Below, in pieces: positions 17,501-25,601 of a stretch of 64,000 bases of DNA (positions within the stretch are counted from its first letter, which is position 1; each line of letters opens with the position of its first letter). The notes under the pieces are model-generated. The model was not told the origin of the DNA. It saw only the letters and a list, made by a program, of their open reading frames with translations, and did no database searches. Source of the DNA: Rhodovulum kholense (lineage in GTDB: Bacteria; Pseudomonadota; Alphaproteobacteria; Rhodobacterales; Rhodobacteraceae). The stretch lies in contig NZ_QAYC01000013.1 of NCBI RefSeq assembly GCF_003053725.1, positions 1 to 64,000 on the forward strand, in the 5' to 3' direction. A program made the position numbers and the translations under genes.

Positions 17501-20500
17501 GGCATCGCCCAGGGCTGGATCAACCCCGCCGTCGCCCAGCCCGATCTTGCCGAGATCGGCACCGATCTGGGCTTTGGCATCGAGTCGATCAACGGCGTCG
17601 GGCAGAAGACCCTGACGCTGTCCTTCGACAGCCACTGGCGGCCCGAGGACTCGCAGACCGCCGAGGTGCTGGTATCGGTCGATGGCGGCACCCCGACCGC
17701 GATCCTGCATTTCGACAGCGCCAACACCACCGATGACGGGTCGAACCAGAACGAACGGATCTCGCTCGACCTCAAGGTGCCGGATACCGCGGCCTCGGTC
17801 GAATTCTTCTGGAAGATGAGCGAGGCCGGCAACGACTGGTTCTGGGCGGTCGACAACATCGTCCTGACCGATGCCGACGGCACGGTGCTGATGGCGCAGG
17901 ACTTCGACAGCCTCGCGGACGACCTGCAACCGGCCACCAACGAGAACATCCCCTCGGACGTGCTGGGCTGGACCCACGACGCGCCCGAAGGCTGGTCGGT
18001 CGACACCCCCGACAGCGTGCCGCGCGGCACCGACGAATGGCGCGGCTGGAGCTTCACCACCTCGAAGTTCTGGACCTCGGCCGACGGTCAGGACCGGGCC
18101 GACTTCACCAAGGGCTCGGGCGTGATCGCGGTGGCCGATCCCGACGAATGGGACGATTTCAACGGCGGCTCGGACACCGGCACCGACTTTGAAACCACGC
18201 TGGCCTCGCCCAAGGTCTGGCTCGGCGGCGCGGGCGCCACGGCCGAGGCGGTGGGGGTGCTGAAACTGCCCGCGCTCGGCCAGACCGAGGCGCTGCATGT
18301 CACGACCGGCGCGACCGGGCAGATTTCGGACTACACGCTGATCTTCGATCTTTATGTCGGCAGCGGCCAGGGCGCCTGGACCGCGCTGTTCCAGACCGAC
18401 CTCACCAACGCGACCGATGGTGAGCTTTTCATCGCCAATGGCGGCATCGGGATTTCGGGGCAATATGACGGCAGCCTTGCCTATGACGCCTGGAACCGGG
18501 TCGCCTTCAGCTTCAAGGTCGAGGACGGCGCGCAGGTTCTCAGCAAGTACATCAATGGCGTTCTGGTCGGTACCCAGGTGGTCGATGCGAATGTCGCGGA
18601 CGGGTCGCGCTGGACCATCGACGGCGAAAAGGGCTTCCTGCTCTTCTCGGACGAGAACGGCGAAACCAGCGATCTTTATGCCGCCTCCGTCGCCTTCACG
18701 CCCGAGGCCCTGGATGCAGAGGCCATCGCCGCGCTGGGCGGCGTCGATGCCGATGGCCCGCTCTCGGGCGACCAGCCCGAAGGCGCGGTGCAGCTGTCCT
18801 TCGACGGCGCGCTCGATGCCACAGATTTCGGCACCGCGACGGTCGAGATGCTGGACCTCTCGGATGCCCGCCAGCTTGGCAACTTCGCCGTGATCGGCAG
18901 CGCCATGGCCGAGGGCGGGACGGTGGGCGCGCCCGAGGCCGCGCTTTACGACCGGTCGAACGGCACGGACAACCTCGTCGTCTGGGAGGGCGGCGCCTGG
19001 ACCGACCTGACCCTCGAGACCACGATCCGCTCGATGGATGACGATACCATGGGCGTGGTCTTCAGCTTCGACGGGGAAGGCAGCTACTACCTGCTGAGCC
19101 TCGACAACCAGACCAACGCGCGGCAGCTGATCCGGGTCGAGGCCGGAACGGCGACGGTGCTGGCGGCCGAAGCCGGCGGCTACACCTTCAACGACGAACA
19201 GGACCTCGCGGTGACGCGGGTCGGCGGCCGAATCGTGGTCACGCTGGACGGGGTGGCGCTTTTCGGCGGCGCGGTTACCGACAGCGCACCCTTGGGCGCC
19301 GGGACGGTCGGGCTTTACAGCTCGGGCCAGCAAGGGGCGATCTTCGACGATGTCGTGGTCCGCGCCCCGCAACTGGCCGCCGATGCAGGCCCCGACCGGA
19401 TCGTCATCGACTGGGACGGGGACGGGCGGGAAGCGATCACCCTGAACGGCGCCGCCTCGATCCTGCCCGCGGGCGCGGCCGAGGCGCTCTGGACCGGGCG
19501 CGACCTTGACGCTGCGGGTCTGACCGTCGAGGCCACCGCCACGGCCGGGCGCAACAGCTTCGCCCTGACGCTCGACGGCACCGCCTCGGACGCGGTGACG
19601 GTCGATCTGGCCAGCGGCGACCGGCTGATCGCGGCCGACCGGTTCGAGGATGGCGACGCCACCGGCTGGACCATCGTCGACGCGACCGAATTCGCGGGCG
19701 ACGGCACCGCCGCCACCGGCACGGCCGACTGGCAGGTGATCGACGGCGCGCTGGTCGAGACCTCGGGCGCCTACAGCCACGAGCTGACCTGGAACGGCGC
19801 CAGCCATCCCGATGTCTGGCAGCGAGGCTGGTCGCCTCTGGGCGACGGCACCTTCGCGCTGCACAAGGGCAGCTACGCGCTCTGGGACGGCGACGACGCC
19901 CTCACCGACTATGCGATCCGGGCCGAGGTGACGGCGCCCGAAGGCGCGGTCGGCTTCATGCTGAACTATGTCGACGAGAACAATTACTACAAGATCGAGC
20001 TCGACGCCCGGGTGAACCTCTTCACCCTGGTCAAGGTGGTCGACAATTACGAGTCGATGATCGCCCGGGGCGCCACCAGCTACACGCCCGGCGACACGTT
20101 CACTTTCGAGGCCCGGATCGTCGACGGCAAGATCTCGGCCACCATCGACGGCACCGATCTCTTCGCCTACCCGGTCGAGGATCACGACATCGGCGCGGGC
20201 CGCGCCGGGGTCTGGTCCTGGGGCGCGGCCGGGGCCAGTTTCGACGACATCGCCATCGTGGATCTCTCGTCCGACTTCGCGGTCGAACTGCACGGCACGG
20301 ACGGCAACGACCGGCTGATCGGAACCGATGCCGACGAGATGATCTTCGCCGGCGCCGGCCGTCTGGATCAGATCTGGGGCGGCGCGGGTGCCGATACCTT
20401 CGTCTTCGGCGACGAGACCGCCAACGGCCAGCGCGAAACCGACCGGATCGCCGATTACGAGACCGGGATCGACCGGATCGACCTCGGCGGCGCCGAGATC

Positions 20501-20608
20501 CACGAGGTTCGTGAAACCGCCGCGGGCGTCACGCTGTGGATCGGCGCCGATCTCGACCAGCTGGTGATCGCCGGGGTCGAAAGCTTCGACGATCTCAGCT
20601 TCGCCTGA
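14549..20608 (+). CDS. Giant type I-secreted protein: LamG-like modules, metallophosphoesterase, PKD-like domain, RTX tail
   Basis: The protein has 2,019 residues from the ATG at 14549, which has GGGGGAA upstream; an ATG at 14477 falls in the AT-rich operator region and lacks a binding site. There is no N-terminal signal peptide. Two LamG-like modules (about 30-187 and 247-425) share ISGVY, DGxLVGTQT and DDDGET-type strings. An Ig-like segment and a calcineurin-type phosphoesterase domain (about 550-870) follow, with FPDTQ, NVGDVSQW, GNHD, THSY and GGHIFG as metal ligands. Next come a PKD-like domain (about 890-975), a third LamG-like module (about 1215-1408) and two more concanavalin-like domains. 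The RTX-type tail is short (GTDGNDRLIG, GGAGADTFVFG). It is predicted to be an extracellular Ca-stabilised phosphodiesterase or phosphatase; the substrate is unknown. Confidence 0.85.
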   Translation: MALDLAHHALGSTTDFGLPAINGTQADILAFDALTDAQSVTLRPEVDAPVAEWALAMDLYIPSTAGAYTGLVQTGDGDAELFLKRGADGAALGISGVYEGQVPFDTWVRVAMTVTLEDGETVLRKFVDGALVGTQTLGVTDRWTIDPDLGLRLFTDDDGETSAGFVSSIFFMANPPDAETVAAALASAPTPAAGGFFPVAPGADTVEVSFAGGTVATRYGAAEVILEGSDYRTPVALGDSRIGHAAQFGIEAPGGDVPVLNYSAFEASEGLHVAPPAGTPDLTDFTMVWDIRTDATGGFQSLLQLDAGNTSDGDFFINGSGGIGISGVYTGAVPAETWARIALSVKDNGDGSSTLSKYIDGTLVGTQTVETARFTIDASTGFLILTDEDGETAAGYLAHFALSGAALSPAGIAALGGVDVDGPFAEGEALVQIGFDGYEPTAEFGQGGVTLNDISDDTPVEPEVSGGIRDMLVSLSEEARHYDLAELFGDGTHDFAVTNSNGEAVGASIENGILTLDFDAYGLSDLVITATGANGENLEDHVRVRVAGENAYTIAVFPDTQDYTSNPYIEHVFSEMTQWVADNAEGKNINFLTNVGDVSQWSATNQFDIALSAYDILREAGVSFSIVQGNHDIVNSAGNLRDTSNFNDAFSVGYMSEDPTFGGVYDAEPERYDNNYHLWTATDGTGWVTINLEFGPRDDVLAWADRVLTEYGDRKAIIVTHSYNNFNGRHDPLGSDLEGEGAGYDYWLGADPEGAWDGEEIWRDVVSSHANVVFAFGGHIFGDGAETVVSYNDYGNKVYQFLMNYQNGVALEATEGGNGGNGAIRLITVDPDNDAIYTETYFTDLDEYFTGYRETEEPSRDGLTGSYVGHQEEFHDADIGERAAQAEADAGADLHIKADAGASTATVALTAAASADPDGDIASWTWTDETGTVIATGKETSAELGAGIHDLTLTVETASGVVSRDDLRVIVETDDVWLVETLDDGIAQGWINPAVAQPDLAEIGTDLGFGIESINGVGQKTLTLSFDSHWRPEDSQTAEVLVSVDGGTPTAILHFDSANTTDDGSNQNERISLDLKVPDTAASVEFFWKMSEAGNDWFWAVDNIVLTDADGTVLMAQDFDSLADDLQPATNENIPSDVLGWTHDAPEGWSVDTPDSVPRGTDEWRGWSFTTSKFWTSADGQDRADFTKGSGVIAVADPDEWDDFNGGSDTGTDFETTLASPKVWLGGAGATAEAVGVLKLPALGQTEALHVTTGATGQISDYTLIFDLYVGSGQGAWTALFQTDLTNATDGELFIANGGIGISGQYDGSLAYDAWNRVAFSFKVEDGAQVLSKYINGVLVGTQVVDANVADGSRWTIDGEKGFLLFSDENGETSDLYAASVAFTPEALDAEAIAALGGVDADGPLSGDQPEGAVQLSFDGALDATDFGTATVEMLDLSDARQLGNFAVIGSAMAEGGTVGAPEAALYDRSNGTDNLVVWEGGAWTDLTLETTIRSMDDDTMGVVFSFDGEGSYYLLSLDNQTNARQLIRVEAGTATVLAAEAGGYTFNDEQDLAVTRVGGRIVVTLDGVALFGGAVTDSAPLGAGTVGLYSSGQQGAIFDDVVVRAPQLAADAGPDRIVIDWDGDGREAITLNGAASILPAGAAEALWTGRDLDAAGLTVEATATAGRNSFALTLDGTASDAVTVDLASGDRLIAADRFEDGDATGWTIVDATEFAGDGTAATGTADWQVIDGALVETSGAYSHELTWNGASHPDVWQRGWSPLGDGTFALHKGSYALWDGDDALTDYAIRAEVTAPEGAVGFMLNYVDENNYYKIELDARVNLFTLVKVVDNYESMIARGATSYTPGDTFTFEARIVDGKISATIDGTDLFAYPVEDHDIGAGRAGVWSWGAAGASFDDIAIVDLSSDFAVELHGTDGNDRLIGTDADEMIFAGAGRLDQIWGGAGADTFVFGDETANGQRETDRIADYETGIDRIDLGGAEIHEVRETAAGVTLWIGADLDQLVIAGVESFDDLSFA

Positions 20609-20619
20609 TCCTTGTCCAC

Positions 20620-20649
20620 CGGCCGCCCGGACCCCGGGCGGCCGCTTTC
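20620..20649 (+). terminator. Strong terminator hairpin after the giant phosphoesterase gene
   Basis: A perfect 11-bp stem (CGGCCGCCCGG / CCGGGCGGCCG) with a 3-base loop is followed by CTTTCC, starting 12 bases after the stop codon. Confidence 0.7.
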
Positions 20650-20679
20650 CCACAGATTTTCCAAGGAGACCTGAAGGTT

Positions 20680-21222
20680 ATGTCCCTGCCGATGCCCGTT
20701 CTCGCCGCCGCCACCGCGCTTGCGCTGGCCACCCCCGGCTTCAGCGCCACCCTCACCGATACCGCCGCCGACGTCCTGTTCATGGGCGGCGATATCACCG
20801 CCGAGGCCAATGCCCCGGTCTTCGACGACACCTCGCTGAGCCCGCTCTATGCCGGGATCTTCGGCGGCGTCTCGGGGCTCTGGAACCCGGCCTTCGTCCT
20901 GACCGTACTGACCGAGGACGGCGACGAGGCGCTTTATGGCGAGGCCGACAGCTACAGCTTCGACGGCGTCGACGACCTGCGCTTCGTCTTCACCGCGACC
21001 GGCAGCGCCGCCGATCTGTTCGGCGGCACCGTGCTGGCCGAGCTGCATTTCGACGCGCCGATCCCGGACCCGTTCGGCGCCACGGCCGACATCTACGCGA
21101 CCGCGCGGCTGACCCTGTCGGCCCAGACTGCGCCCGCCCCGGTGCCGCTGCCCGCGACGCTGCCGATGCTGCTGGCCGCGCTGGCGCTGCCGGGGGTCGC
21201 CCTGCGCCGCCGCGCCGCCTGA
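20680..21222 (+). CDS. VPLPA-CTERM sorting-domain surface protein
   Basis: The product has 180 residues. A signal peptide (VLAAATALALATPGFSA) leads to an acidic beta-rich domain without cysteines. The C-terminus is a sorting tail: VPLPATLPMLLAALALPGVA, then a basic RRR. This tripartite tail (VPLPA, hydrophobic helix, Arg cluster) is the VPLPA-CTERM signal found in Rhodobacterales and is processed by exosortase-type enzymes; none is encoded here. The start ATG has AAGGAGACC upstream. The function of the central domain is unknown. It directly follows the giant secreted protein gene but is separated from it by a strong terminator. Confidence 0.85.
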   Translation: MSLPMPVLAAATALALATPGFSATLTDTAADVLFMGGDITAEANAPVFDDTSLSPLYAGIFGGVSGLWNPAFVLTVLTEDGDEALYGEADSYSFDGVDDLRFVFTATGSAADLFGGTVLAELHFDAPIPDPFGATADIYATARLTLSAQTAPAPVPLPATLPMLLAALALPGVALRRRAA

Positions 21223-21227
21223 TCGCG

Positions 21228-21255
21228 GACCCCTGCCACGGCCCCCGCGGGGGTC
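21228..21255. terminator. Hairpin between convergent VPLPA-CTERM and che genes
   Basis: GACCCC pairs with GGGGTC around an internal CCCCCGCGGGGG palindrome, between two convergent stop codons. No T-tract is present, so a terminator role is tentative. Confidence 0.35.
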
Positions 21256-21258
21256 GCG

Positions 21259-22995
21259 TCAGAACAGGAACCCGTCGATGTCGTCCGCGTCGCCGCCGTC
21301 GGCCGCGGGCGGCTCGTCCTCGCCCTGGGGCGTGGGCAGGCCCAGCACGGCGTCGTGAATCCGGCGTTCCTGCTGCATCGTATAGACCCGCCGGAGCCCG
21401 GCCAGCAGATCCCCGAAGGCCGCCACCTCGTCCGGGTCAGGCGTCCCGCCAAGGGTTTCCAGCCGCGCCACCAGCGCGGGCCAGCCATCGCCGCTGGCGC
21501 TGACCCGGTGGGCGCGCTCGGCGGTCTCGTCGAGGATCGCGATGGTCCGGGGGCAGGCCTCGGCCAGTGTCGCGCCATGCGCCCGCAGCCGGTCGAGCAC
21601 GGTTTCGAGATCGCTCGCCGCGGCCGCCGGATCGCCCTCGACCCCGCCGCCCTCGGCGGTCCGGCGCCGGGTATCGGCCACCGTCTTCTGCGCCCCGTCG
21701 AGGATGTCGCGGATCTGGGCGGCGGCGGCACTGGTATCGGCCGCGACGCCGCTCAGCTCCTTGGCGATGACCCGAAGCCCGCTGGCCCGGTCGCCCAGCC
21801 CGCTGCAGCGGATCGCCATGTTCAGCCCCAGCAGCCGCACGTCATGTTCGGTGCGTTCCAGGACGTCGATCCGCGACATCATCAGGTTCATCGCATCGGC
21901 CGCGCCCTCGCCCAGCTGGCGGGCGGTCTCGCGGTTGCGGGCATCGTCGTCCAGCAGCGGGCCGATCGAGCGCAGGTCCCGAACGAGCGCCGCCAGCGCC
22001 TCGCCGCTCGCGGCCAGCGTCCGCCCGGCGCGTTCGGTCCCGGCGCGCAGCACCTCGTCGGCATCGATCCGCATCGCCTCGAGCGCCTCGACGAAATGCG
22101 CGACCTCGGCCACGAAATCGGCATGGGTCGCGCCCAGCTCGGCCGCCGCCAGCGGCCCCAGAAGCCGCGCCAGCCGGTCGGCCTCGGCGGCATCGGCCAG
22201 CCGGTCGAGGATGGTCTCGACATGTTCCAGCCGCTGGCGCGTCATGTCGCCCGCCTGCACCGCCGCGACCGCCTCGCCGACCTGGGCACCGATGCCCGCC
22301 GCCAGCGTCGCCGACTTGTCGGCATGCTCCGCCGCCTGGGCGCGCTGGGCCTCGATGCTGCGCAGGTCCTCGTCCAGACGGTCGCGGATCGCGGCCATGG
22401 TCCGGTAATGGCCGCGGCTGAACTCGGTCTGGGTGCGCCGGGTCTCGGCCACGGTGCGGCAGACCCGTTCATGCACCTCCGCGATCGAGCGCACCGCCGC
22501 CTTGGCCTCGGCCGCGATCCCGGCCATCTCGCTGGTGAAGGCAGTCAGGTCGCTCTGGCCGGACTCGATGCCCGCCGCCACGATGCGGGCGTTGACCGCG
22601 ACGAGCCCCAGAAGCCGGATGGCCGAATCCATCTGTTCCAGCGGCGCGCGCACCTGCTTGGTGGTCTCGGCCAGCCGGGCGATTTCCGCGTCGCCGGTGG
22701 TGATGCCCTCCAGCACCCGGCCGACCTCGTCGCGCAGGCGGCTGATCTGCGCGACCCCCTGCAAGAAGGCCGGCCCCTCGAATTCCAGCGCCATGTCGCG
22801 ATGCGCGCCCGAGATGTCGCTCAGCAGATGCGCCCCGGCCATCAGACCGCTGCCCATCGCCAGAAAGGCCTGCTCGATGGCCTGCCGCGGCCCGGCAATG
22901 TCGACTGCGAACCGGCCCGAAACGATCTCGTCGAGGACCGTGGACCCGGGCGGGTCGGCGGGAACCACCCGGAGCCAGGCAGCCGCCGCGCTCAT
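21259..22995 (-). CDS. Soluble MCP-like chemotaxis protein with CheZ-like motifs (candidate CheY-P phosphatase)
   Basis: This 578-residue Ala/Arg/Glu-rich protein has no signal peptide or membrane helix and is predicted to be almost entirely helical. Two segments mimic the MCP hairpin tip: LLGLVAVNARIVAAGI (about 128-143) and LLGLNMAIRCSGLGDRASGL (about 388-407). Between them, VQAGDMTRQRLEHVETIL (246-263) matches the catalytic DxxxQ helix of CheZ (D250, Q254). The extreme C-terminus, DADDIDGFLF, resembles the CheY-binding end of E. coli CheZ (acidic residues, then a hydrophobic end closing in Phe). Its ATG overlaps the cheB stop. No methylation-site or HAMP region is evident. Phosphatase activity is inferred. 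A cytoplasmic receptor or adaptor role is the alternative. Confidence 0.72.
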   Translation of the reverse strand: MSAAAAWLRVVPADPPGSTVLDEIVSGRFAVDIAGPRQAIEQAFLAMGSGLMAGAHLLSDISGAHRDMALEFEGPAFLQGVAQISRLRDEVGRVLEGITTGDAEIARLAETTKQVRAPLEQMDSAIRLLGLVAVNARIVAAGIESGQSDLTAFTSEMAGIAAEAKAAVRSIAEVHERVCRTVAETRRTQTEFSRGHYRTMAAIRDRLDEDLRSIEAQRAQAAEHADKSATLAAGIGAQVGEAVAAVQAGDMTRQRLEHVETILDRLADAAEADRLARLLGPLAAAELGATHADFVAEVAHFVEALEAMRIDADEVLRAGTERAGRTLAASGEALAALVRDLRSIGPLLDDDARNRETARQLGEGAADAMNLMMSRIDVLERTEHDVRLLGLNMAIRCSGLGDRASGLRVIAKELSGVAADTSAAAAQIRDILDGAQKTVADTRRRTAEGGGVEGDPAAAASDLETVLDRLRAHGATLAEACPRTIAILDETAERAHRVSASGDGWPALVARLETLGGTPDPDEVAAFGDLLAGLRRVYTMQQERRIHDAVLGLPTPQGEDEPPAADGGDADDIDGFLF

Positions 22996-24101
22996 CGCGC
23001 ACCCCCGGACCCGGCCCAGAATTGCAAGATCGCGGGCGCGATGCGCGACAGCGGCAGGACCCGGGCGGCGGCACCGCGTTCGATGGCCTCTTTCGGCATG
23101 CCGAAGACCACAGAGCTTTCCTCGTCCTGGGCGACGGTCGCGGCGCCGGTCTCGCGCATCTCCAGCAGGCCCTGCGCGCCGTCATCGCCCATGCCGGTCA
23201 GCAGGATGCCCGCCGCGCCGCTGCCCAGCTGCTGCGCGGCAGACCGGAACATCACGTCGACCGAGGGCCGGTGCCGGCAGACCGGCGGGCCGTCCGCGAT
23301 GACGATGTGGGCATGGGCGCCCGCCCGCGCGATCATCATGTGGCGGTTGCCCGGCGCGATCAGCACCTGTCCGGGCAGGATCGGATCGCCGTCCCGGGCC
23401 TCGCGCACATTCATCGCGCACAGCCCGTCAAGCCGCCGGGCAAAGGCCGCGGTAAATCCTTCGGGCATGTGCTGGACGATCACGATGGGCGGACAGTCGG
23501 CGGGCAGCGCCTCGAGCACCTCGCGGATCGCCTCGGTGCCGCCGGTCGAGGCGCCGATGCAGACGATCCGTTCGGCGGCGACCATCGAAGGGCCGCGCCC
23601 GGGCCGGGCGGGCAGCATGGCATCGGCGCTGAGCTTCTTCTCGACCTCCATGCGCCGCGCGCGCACCGGCCGGATCCGGGCCTGGGCGGCCGCGCGGGCG
23701 GTGTCGCAGATCATCATCCTCGAATGCTGCAGGAACTCGACCGAGCCCATGCGCGGCTTGGTCACCACATCGACCGCGCCCGCCTCCATCGCCGCCATCA
23801 GCGCCGACGAGCCCTCTTCGGTCAGGCTGGAACAGATCACCACCGGCAGCGGACGCTGGGCCATGATCTTGCGCAGGAAGGTCAGCCCGTCCATGCGCGG
23901 CATCTCGATATCCAGAAAGATCACGTCGGGCAGCTCGCGGCCGATCCGTTCGGCCGCGGCATAGGGGTCGGCGGCGGTCCCCATCACCTCGAGACAGGGA
24001 TCGCTGGCGATGATGTCGCTGAGCACGCGCCGCACCGAGGCGGAATCGTCGACGATCAGCACGCGCCATTTCTTGCCGGAAAAGCTGGGTTGGAAAGTCA
24101 T
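22992..24101 (-). CDS. cheB: Chemotaxis response regulator protein-glutamate methylesterase CheB
   Basis: CheB removes methyl groups from receptor glutamates. The 369 residues have an N-terminal receiver domain (acidic pair DD18-19, phospho-acceptor D64 in FLDIEMPRMDG, K115 region VTKP). A linker leads to the methylesterase domain with the Ser-His-Asp triad: S185 in GASTGG, H211 in QHMP, and an Asp in GMGDDG (about 306-307). It overlaps the next gene as ATGA and follows cheR by 7 bp. Confidence 0.96.
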   Translation of the reverse strand: MTFQPSFSGKKWRVLIVDDSASVRRVLSDIIASDPCLEVMGTAADPYAAAERIGRELPDVIFLDIEMPRMDGLTFLRKIMAQRPLPVVICSSLTEEGSSALMAAMEAGAVDVVTKPRMGSVEFLQHSRMMICDTARAAAQARIRPVRARRMEVEKKLSADAMLPARPGRGPSMVAAERIVCIGASTGGTEAIREVLEALPADCPPIVIVQHMPEGFTAAFARRLDGLCAMNVREARDGDPILPGQVLIAPGNRHMMIARAGAHAHIVIADGPPVCRHRPSVDVMFRSAAQQLGSGAAGILLTGMGDDGAQGLLEMRETGAATVAQDEESSVVFGMPKEAIERGAAARVLPLSRIAPAILQFWAGSGGAR

Positions 24102-24108
24102 GGCATCC

Positions 24109-24990
24109 TCATTCGACCTGGAAGGTGGCGGGCGCGAGCTGGCGCAGCGGAAGTTCGGCCCCGATCCCGCTTTCGGAATGGCCGAGAAACAGGAACCCGC
24201 CCGGCCGGATATGCCGGATCAGCCGCCCGACCACGGCGATCTGCACGTCGCGTTCGAAATAGATCAGCACGTTGCGCAGGAAGATCGCGTCGAAATCGCT
24301 GTCGACGGCATAACGCTTGTCCATCAGGTTCAGCCGCGCGAAGGACGCCCGCGCCCGCAGTTCGGGCACGACCCGAACCTCCTGACGCTCGGGGTCGCGC
24401 GCCTCCATGAAATAGCGCTGGCGCAACGCCTCGGGCACCGGGGCCGCGAAGGCGGTGGGATAGATCGCCATCTTGGCATGGGCCAGCACGGCGGTCGAAA
24501 TGTCGGTGCCCAGCACCGTGAAGTCGAAGCCCGGACCCCGCGCCGCCGCCTCGGCCAGCACCATCGCGATGGTATAGGCCTCGGCCCCGATCGAGCTGGC
24601 CGCACTCCAGAACTTGAGCCGGGTCCGGCGCCCGCCCCCGGCCCGGCCCAGCATCGCGTCAAGCCCGGGTCCCGCCAGGAACCGGAAATGGTCGGGCTCG
24701 CGGAAGAAGTCGGTCTTGTTGGTGGTCACCACGTCGATCAGGTGCAGCGCCTCGCGGTCGAGCCCGCCCTCCTGGAACAGGAACCGGCAATAGGCCGCAA
24801 GGTTGGGCTGGCCGCAGGCCCGGACCCGCCGCCGAAGCCGCGCCTCGACCATGAGGCGCTTGGACGGCGGCAGCCGGATTCCGGTCTGGCGGTTCACCAG
24901 CGCGGCGATGCGGGAAAAGCTGCTGTCGTCGATCCGGTCGCCGTCATCGGCACCGCCGGTCGGTCTCAGGGCTAGCGAAGAGGCAGTCAT
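24109..24990 (-). CDS. cheR: Chemotaxis protein methyltransferase CheR
   Basis: CheR methylates receptor glutamates using S-adenosylmethionine. The 293 residues show the N-terminal helical CheR domain (VNRQTGIRLPPSKRLMVEAR) and the methyltransferase fold. The latter has TTNKTDFFREPDHF, the SAM-binding WSAASSIGAEAYTIAM and DAIFLRNVLIYF. The usual C-S-T-G at the SAM loop is A-A-S-S-I-G here, a modest departure. GGAG precedes the ATG. Confidence 0.95.
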   Translation of the reverse strand: MTASSLALRPTGGADDGDRIDDSSFSRIAALVNRQTGIRLPPSKRLMVEARLRRRVRACGQPNLAAYCRFLFQEGGLDREALHLIDVVTTNKTDFFREPDHFRFLAGPGLDAMLGRAGGGRRTRLKFWSAASSIGAEAYTIAMVLAEAAARGPGFDFTVLGTDISTAVLAHAKMAIYPTAFAAPVPEALRQRYFMEARDPERQEVRVVPELRARASFARLNLMDKRYAVDSDFDAIFLRNVLIYFERDVQIAVVGRLIRHIRPGGFLFLGHSESGIGAELPLRQLAPATFQVE

Positions 24991-25060
24991 GGCGGGCTCC
25001 GTGAAAGATGGGGGCGGGGCCGGGGCGTCCGCGAGGCGGTCGAAAACCCGGGAGGGGGGC

Positions 25061-25531
25061 TCAGGCGGCGACGCCGGACGCGGCGGGCAGATCGGCCGCG
25101 GCGAACAGCCGGTCGAGATCGAGAACGGTCACGAAGGCCCCGTTGCGGCGGCCGACGCCCGCGACGAATTCGGTGCGCCAGGACGCGCCCAGATCGGGCG
25201 GCGCCTCCATCGTGTCGGCATCGAGCGCGGTCACCTCGAACACCCGGTCGGTCTTGAGCCCGATCCGGCGCGGCGCCTCGCCCACGCGCGCGTCCAGCAC
25301 CATGATCCGGGTGCTGTGGCTGTCCTCGGCGGCGGGCAGCGCCAGGCGCTTGCGCAGGTCCATCACCGGCACGCTTTGCCCGCGCACGTCGATCATGCCC
25401 AGGAAGTCGGCGGGCGCATGGGGCATCGCCGCAATCGGCTGGGTTTCAAGGATCTGCTGCACCCGTTCGACGGGCACGGCGAAAAGACTGTCGGCGGCGC
25501 CGAGCGTCACATATTGGGTCTGGTCGGCCAT
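25061..25531 (-). CDS. cheW: Chemotaxis coupling protein CheW (second copy)
   Basis: This is an SH3-like adaptor between receptors and CheA. The 156 residues from the ATG at 25531 include VTLGAADSLFAVPVERVQQI, FLGMIDVRGQSVPVMDLRKR and the C-terminal GAFVTVLDLDRLF strand. A longer frame runs upstream into the mcp gene and is discarded. GGGAGATCAGA precedes the start. It lies between mcp and cheR, with about 70 bp on each side. Confidence 0.93.
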   Translation of the reverse strand: MADQTQYVTLGAADSLFAVPVERVQQILETQPIAAMPHAPADFLGMIDVRGQSVPVMDLRKRLALPAAEDSHSTRIMVLDARVGEAPRRIGLKTDRVFEVTALDADTMEAPPDLGASWRTEFVAGVGRRNGAFVTVLDLDRLFAAADLPAASGVAA

Positions 25532-25601
25532 TCTGATCTCCCGGGATCGGTCGGAGACCGGCCGCCTCGGCGAGGCGGCCGGAACTGAGGAACAGGGCGG
25601 C

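Noticed and set aside
14471-20653. Very long open frames on the minus strand opposite the giant phosphoesterase gene (920 and 1,053 codons)
   Set aside because: They are low-complexity His/Arg/Gly/Val-rich translations typical of the antisense frame of GC-rich genes, with no family motifs. The plus strand has clear domains throughout.
21259-22995. Calling the last che gene a normal chemoreceptor
   Set aside because: It lacks membrane helices, HAMP, methylation-site heptads and the canonical tip sequence, and its length and motifs do not fit an MCP.
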